DNA from: Cymbidium sinense
Lineage: Eukaryota > Streptophyta > Magnoliopsida > Asparagales > Orchidaceae
Reading direction: 5' to 3'
DNA length: 64,000 nt
Assembly (NCBI GenBank): GCA_021442155.1
Contig: CM038214.1
Coordinates: 24,887,808-24,951,807 of the forward strand
Positions 60,812 to 64,000 of the stretch are shown here, in pieces (within the stretch, counting starts at the first letter, position 1; every line of letters starts with the position of its first letter). Position numbers and translations under genes: made by a program. A model generated the notes under the pieces. It searched no databases, was not told the DNA's origin, and saw only the letters and a program-made list of their open reading frames with translations.

Positions 60812-61948
60812 TAGGGTTTAGGTTTATGTTTAGGTTTATTAGGTTATAGGGTTTAGGTTTATTTTATATTTATTTAGTTACTTTGAGTTTAGGTTTATGG
60901 TTTAGTTTAGGGTTTAAGTTTAGGTTTAGGTTTATTAGGTTTTAGGGATAGTTTATTTTTAATTTATTTAATTACTTTAGAGTATGGCTTAGGGTTTGTG
61001 GTTTAGGGTTTAGGGTTTAGGTTAGTTTAGGTTTAGGTTTTATTAGGGTTTAAAATTTATTATTTATAGTTTAGGTTTAAATTTAGTTTAGGGTTTAAGT
61101 TTAGGGTTTAGGTTTAAGGTTTAGGTTAATTAAAATATTTAGGTTTAATTTAATTAGGGTTTAAGTTTAGGTTTATAGGTTTTAAAGTTTAAGTTAGTTT
61201 AAGTTAGAGTTTAGGTTTAGTTTAGAGTTTAGAACTTAGTTTAGTTTAGATTTAAGTTTAGGGTTTAAGTTTAGGGTTTAAGTTTTTCTATTTTTTATTT
61301 TATTTTTAGTTTATTTTTGGATTATTATTTATTTTTTTAGTTTTATTTTATTTAGGTTTTTATCCATAGATTTATTTTAAGTTTTTTAGTTTAGTTTAGG
61401 TTTTTTATTTATTTTATTTTATTTATTTTATTATTTTATATTATTTTAAGGTTTAGGTTTAGGTTTTTATTTAGGTTTTTATTTATTTTTATTTTATTTT
61501 TTTTTCGGTTTACATTTTTATTATTTATTTTATTTTTAGGATTTACTTAGTTTATGTTTAGGTTTTTAGGTTTAGGGTTTAGGGTTGAGGTTTTGGGTTT
61601 TGGTTTTAGTTTTTGGGTTTAGGGTTAGGTTTAGTGTTTAGGGTTTAGGTTTAGTGTTTAGGGTTTAAGTTTAGGTTTAGGTTTAGGGTTTAGGGTTTTA
61701 GGTTAGTTTAGGGTTTAGGGTTTAGTGTTTAGGTTTAGGGTTTAGGGTTTAGGTTTAGGGTTTAGGGTTTAGATTTAGGGTTTAGGGCTTAGGTTTAGGT
61801 TGGTTTTTTTTAGGAGTTTAGAGTTAGGTTTAGGGTTTAGGGTTTGTGTTTAGGGTTTAAGGATTTAGGGTTTTTTTATGGTTTAGGGTTAGGTATAGGT
61901 TTTTTTGGTTTAGGTTTAGGTTTTAGTTAGTTTAGGTTTTGTTTTTTT
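60812..61948 (+). repeat. Telomere-like satellite, block 12
   Basis: TTTAGGG/TTTAGG-rich DNA to 61.29 kb, a short TTTTA zone to 61.55 kb, then dense TTTAGGG words to 61.9 kb and a T-rich tract before the next island. No gene is seen. Confidence 0.92.
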
Positions 61949-62230
61949 TAAAGAGAAGTTATTAAACATTCCTTCTTTTAATTTCATCAACCAAGTAAAG
62001 TTTTAGGATTACATAGATATGAGCACACATAGAGCAAATAAAATAGATTAGTTTTATGTAGTTTAGAGATCATATCAACCATTTTTTAGTTTCTCCTTCC
62101 CATAACCACCTGGTCTCAGTGGATCCACCATCATATCGATTTCTATACCATAGTTATAATTATTTTGCCTCCATGATTTATTTTTTTTATAGGAGCTTGG
62201 TTGTGATGATCTTATAGGTTAATTCTTAGG
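61949..62230 (-). pseudogene. GR-RBP fragment (island J)
   Basis: Anchors are AAACATTCCTTC, ATTTCATCAACCAAGTAAAG, ATGAGCACACATAGAGCAAAT, TTTTTAGTTTCTCCTTCCCAT, GGATCCACCATCATATCG and the right junction AATTCTTAGGG. The stop region keeps CTCC before TTCCCAT, supporting TGG (Trp) as the ancestral codon lost in islands D and H. The Gly-rich part is mostly replaced by T-rich words. Confidence 0.7.
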
Positions 62231-64000
62231 GTTGGGTTTATGTTTAGGTTTAGTTTTTTTTATTTATTTAGTTATAGGTTTAGCTTTATGGTTTAGGTTT
62301 AGAGTTTAGGTTTAGGTTTATTAGGTTTTAGGATCAAGTTTATTTTAATATTTAGTACTTTTTTGGTTTAGGTTTAGTGTTTGGGGCAGGGTTTAGGGTT
62401 TAGGGTTTAGTTTAGGTTTAGGGTTAGTTTTAGGTTTTAATTTATATTTAGGTTTAGGTATAGAGTTTTGGTTTAGGGTTTAGGTTTAGTTTTAGGTTTA
62501 GGTTTAGGGTTTAGTTTAGGTTGTTTAGGGTTTAGTTTAGTTAGGTTTAGGTTTATGATTTAAGTTAGATTTAGGTTTAGTTAGGTTGAATAGAGTTTAA
62601 GGTTTATAGTTTTTAGGTAAAGGTTTAGGTTTAGGGTTTAGGTTTTATAGTTTAAGATTAGGGTTTATGGTTTAAGGTTTAGGTTTTTTAAGTTTATAGT
62701 TTAGTTTATAGTTTAAGGGTTTAGTTTAGGGTTTAGGGTTTTAGGTTTAGGTTTTGGTTTTAAGTTTAGGTTTAAGTTTAGGGTTTAGGGTTTAGGGTTT
62801 AGGTTTTAGGGTTTAGGGTTTAGGGTTTAGGGTTGTAGGTTTAGTGTTTAGGCTTTAAAGTTTAGGGTTTAGGGTTTAGCTTTTTTTTTAATTAAGTAAA
62901 CATGTAGGTATAAGTTTATTTAGTTTATTTTTTAAAAATATATTTTATTTTATTTTCTATTTTGCTTTAGGTTTATTTTTATTTATTTTAGTTTATTTAT
63001 TTTAGGTTTATTAATTTTAGTGTAGGTTTTATATTTTAGTTTATTTTTTAGGTTTAGGTTTAGGTTTAAGTTTATTTTAAGTTTAGTTTAATTTTTATTT
63101 TATTATTTTAGGTTTAGGTTTTGTTTTTTTATTATTAGGTTTAGGTTTAGGTTTTAGGTTGTTATTTTAGGTTTTATTTTTTAGTTTAGGCTTAGGTTTA
63201 TTTTTAGGTTTAGGCTTATTTTTTAGGTTTAGGTTTCAGTTTTATTTATTTTATTTTAGTTTATTTTAGTTTAGGTTTAGGTTTATTTTATTTTGTTTAT
63301 TTTAGTTTTATTTTAGGTTTAGGTTTTTTTTTAGTTTAGGGTTTAGGTGTTATTTTTAGTTATTTTAGGTTTTATTTTAGATTTATTTTTTTTTAGGTTT
63401 AGGTTTTATTTTTTTTTATCTTAGGTTTATTTTTTATTTTTATTTTAGTTTAGTTTTATTTAATTTAGGTTTTAGGATTATTTTATTTTTTTTAAGTTTA
63501 GTTTAGGTTTTATTTATTTATTTATTTTAGTTTAGTTTTATTTTTATTTTATTTTATTTTTTTTGATTTAAGTTTAAGTTTAGGTTTAGGTTTGTTGAGG
63601 CTTTTATTTTATTTATTTTATTTTATTTATTTAGGTTTAGGTTTAGGGTTTAGGGTTTAGGGTTTATAGTTTAGTTTATTTTTGGGTTTGGGTTTAGGGT
63701 TTAGTGTTTAGTTTAGGTTTTAGGTTTAGGTTTAGGTTTAGAGTTTATGGTTTAATGTTTTGGGTTTAGGTTTTTTTTTTAGAGTTTAGGGTTTAGGTAT
63801 TTTAGAGTTTTTTATATATTTTAGGGTTTAGGGTTTAGGGTTTTTTTTTTTATAATTTTTTTATTTTTTTTAGGTTTTAGGTTTAGGTTAGGTTTTATTT
63901 TTAGGTTTAGGGTTTAGGGTTTATTTTAGGTTATTTTATTTAGTTCTTATTTTATTTTATTTTAGATTTATTTTTCTTTTATTTTAGGATTAGTTTTGAT
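62231..64000 (+). repeat. Telomere-like satellite, block 13
   Basis: TTTAGGG-rich from 62.37 to 62.88 kb, boundary motif at 62,890, then a TTTAGG/TTTTA zone in the usual word order, and TTTAGGG zones again at 63.64-63.84 and 63.9 kb. The window ends inside the satellite. No gene is seen. Confidence 0.92.

Overview
The window is nuclear DNA of a land plant, and most of it is not genic. The backbone is a very T-rich, almost C-free (+ strand) satellite built from the plant telomere words TTTAGGG and TTTAGG mixed with TTTTA/TTTATTT words. Three other things fit a vascular plant: fragments of a plant glycine-rich RNA-binding protein (GR-RBP), a Ty3/Gypsy element with a second RNase H domain (Tat lineage), and plant-type L1 and RTE LINEs. 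The species cannot be named from this sequence. I see no intact protein-coding gene, tRNA, rRNA or CRISPR array.

Layout. 1-28,235 is telomere-like satellite. It is broken by GR-RBP islands (8.3, 10.9, 12.9, 18.2, 21.7 and 25.8 kb), a reverse-oriented LTR-type insertion (12.92-15.33 kb) and a LINE 3'-end fragment holding a 100-N assembly gap (19.8-20.3 kb). 28,236-36,761 is a decayed minus-strand L1 element with a minus-strand RTE fragment nested in its 3' region. 36,762-37,106 is a short satellite piece with a GR-RBP tail. 37,107-about 48,050 is a decayed plus-strand Tat element: LTR-derived DNA in inverted arrangement, then PR-RT-RH-aRH-INT remnants, then a long tandem-repeat 3' tail. 48,055-48,940 is a separate AT-rich tandem repeat of roughly 330-360 bp. 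48,946-64,000 is satellite again, with GR-RBP islands at 54.9, 60.5 and 61.9 kb.

The satellite is not random degenerate telomere. A boundary motif (AATTAAGTAAAC) recurs about every 1.0 kb, or about every 1.65-1.85 kb where a GR-RBP island is present, and the same order of words follows each copy. Each unit has a long TTTAGG/TTTTA zone and then a short TTTAGGG zone. The island, when present, sits in or next to the TTTAGGG zone.

The islands share both junctions. On the minus strand they read: telomere repeat, the end of the RRM (NGQNLD..NIT), a Gly-rich tail ending DGN(W)RN-stop, the 3' UTR, an A-rich tract, telomere repeat. The simplest reading is that a 5'-truncated, retroposed GR-RBP transcript entered a telomere-like array once and was then amplified with it. 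Two Tat-derived insertions start at almost the same point of this module, so they may have been copied with it too.

Caution: the T-rich words, C-poor blocks inside otherwise recognisable islands, and the scaffold gap are also what poor consensus in a collapsed long-read assembly would give. Single-base statements should be checked on reads.
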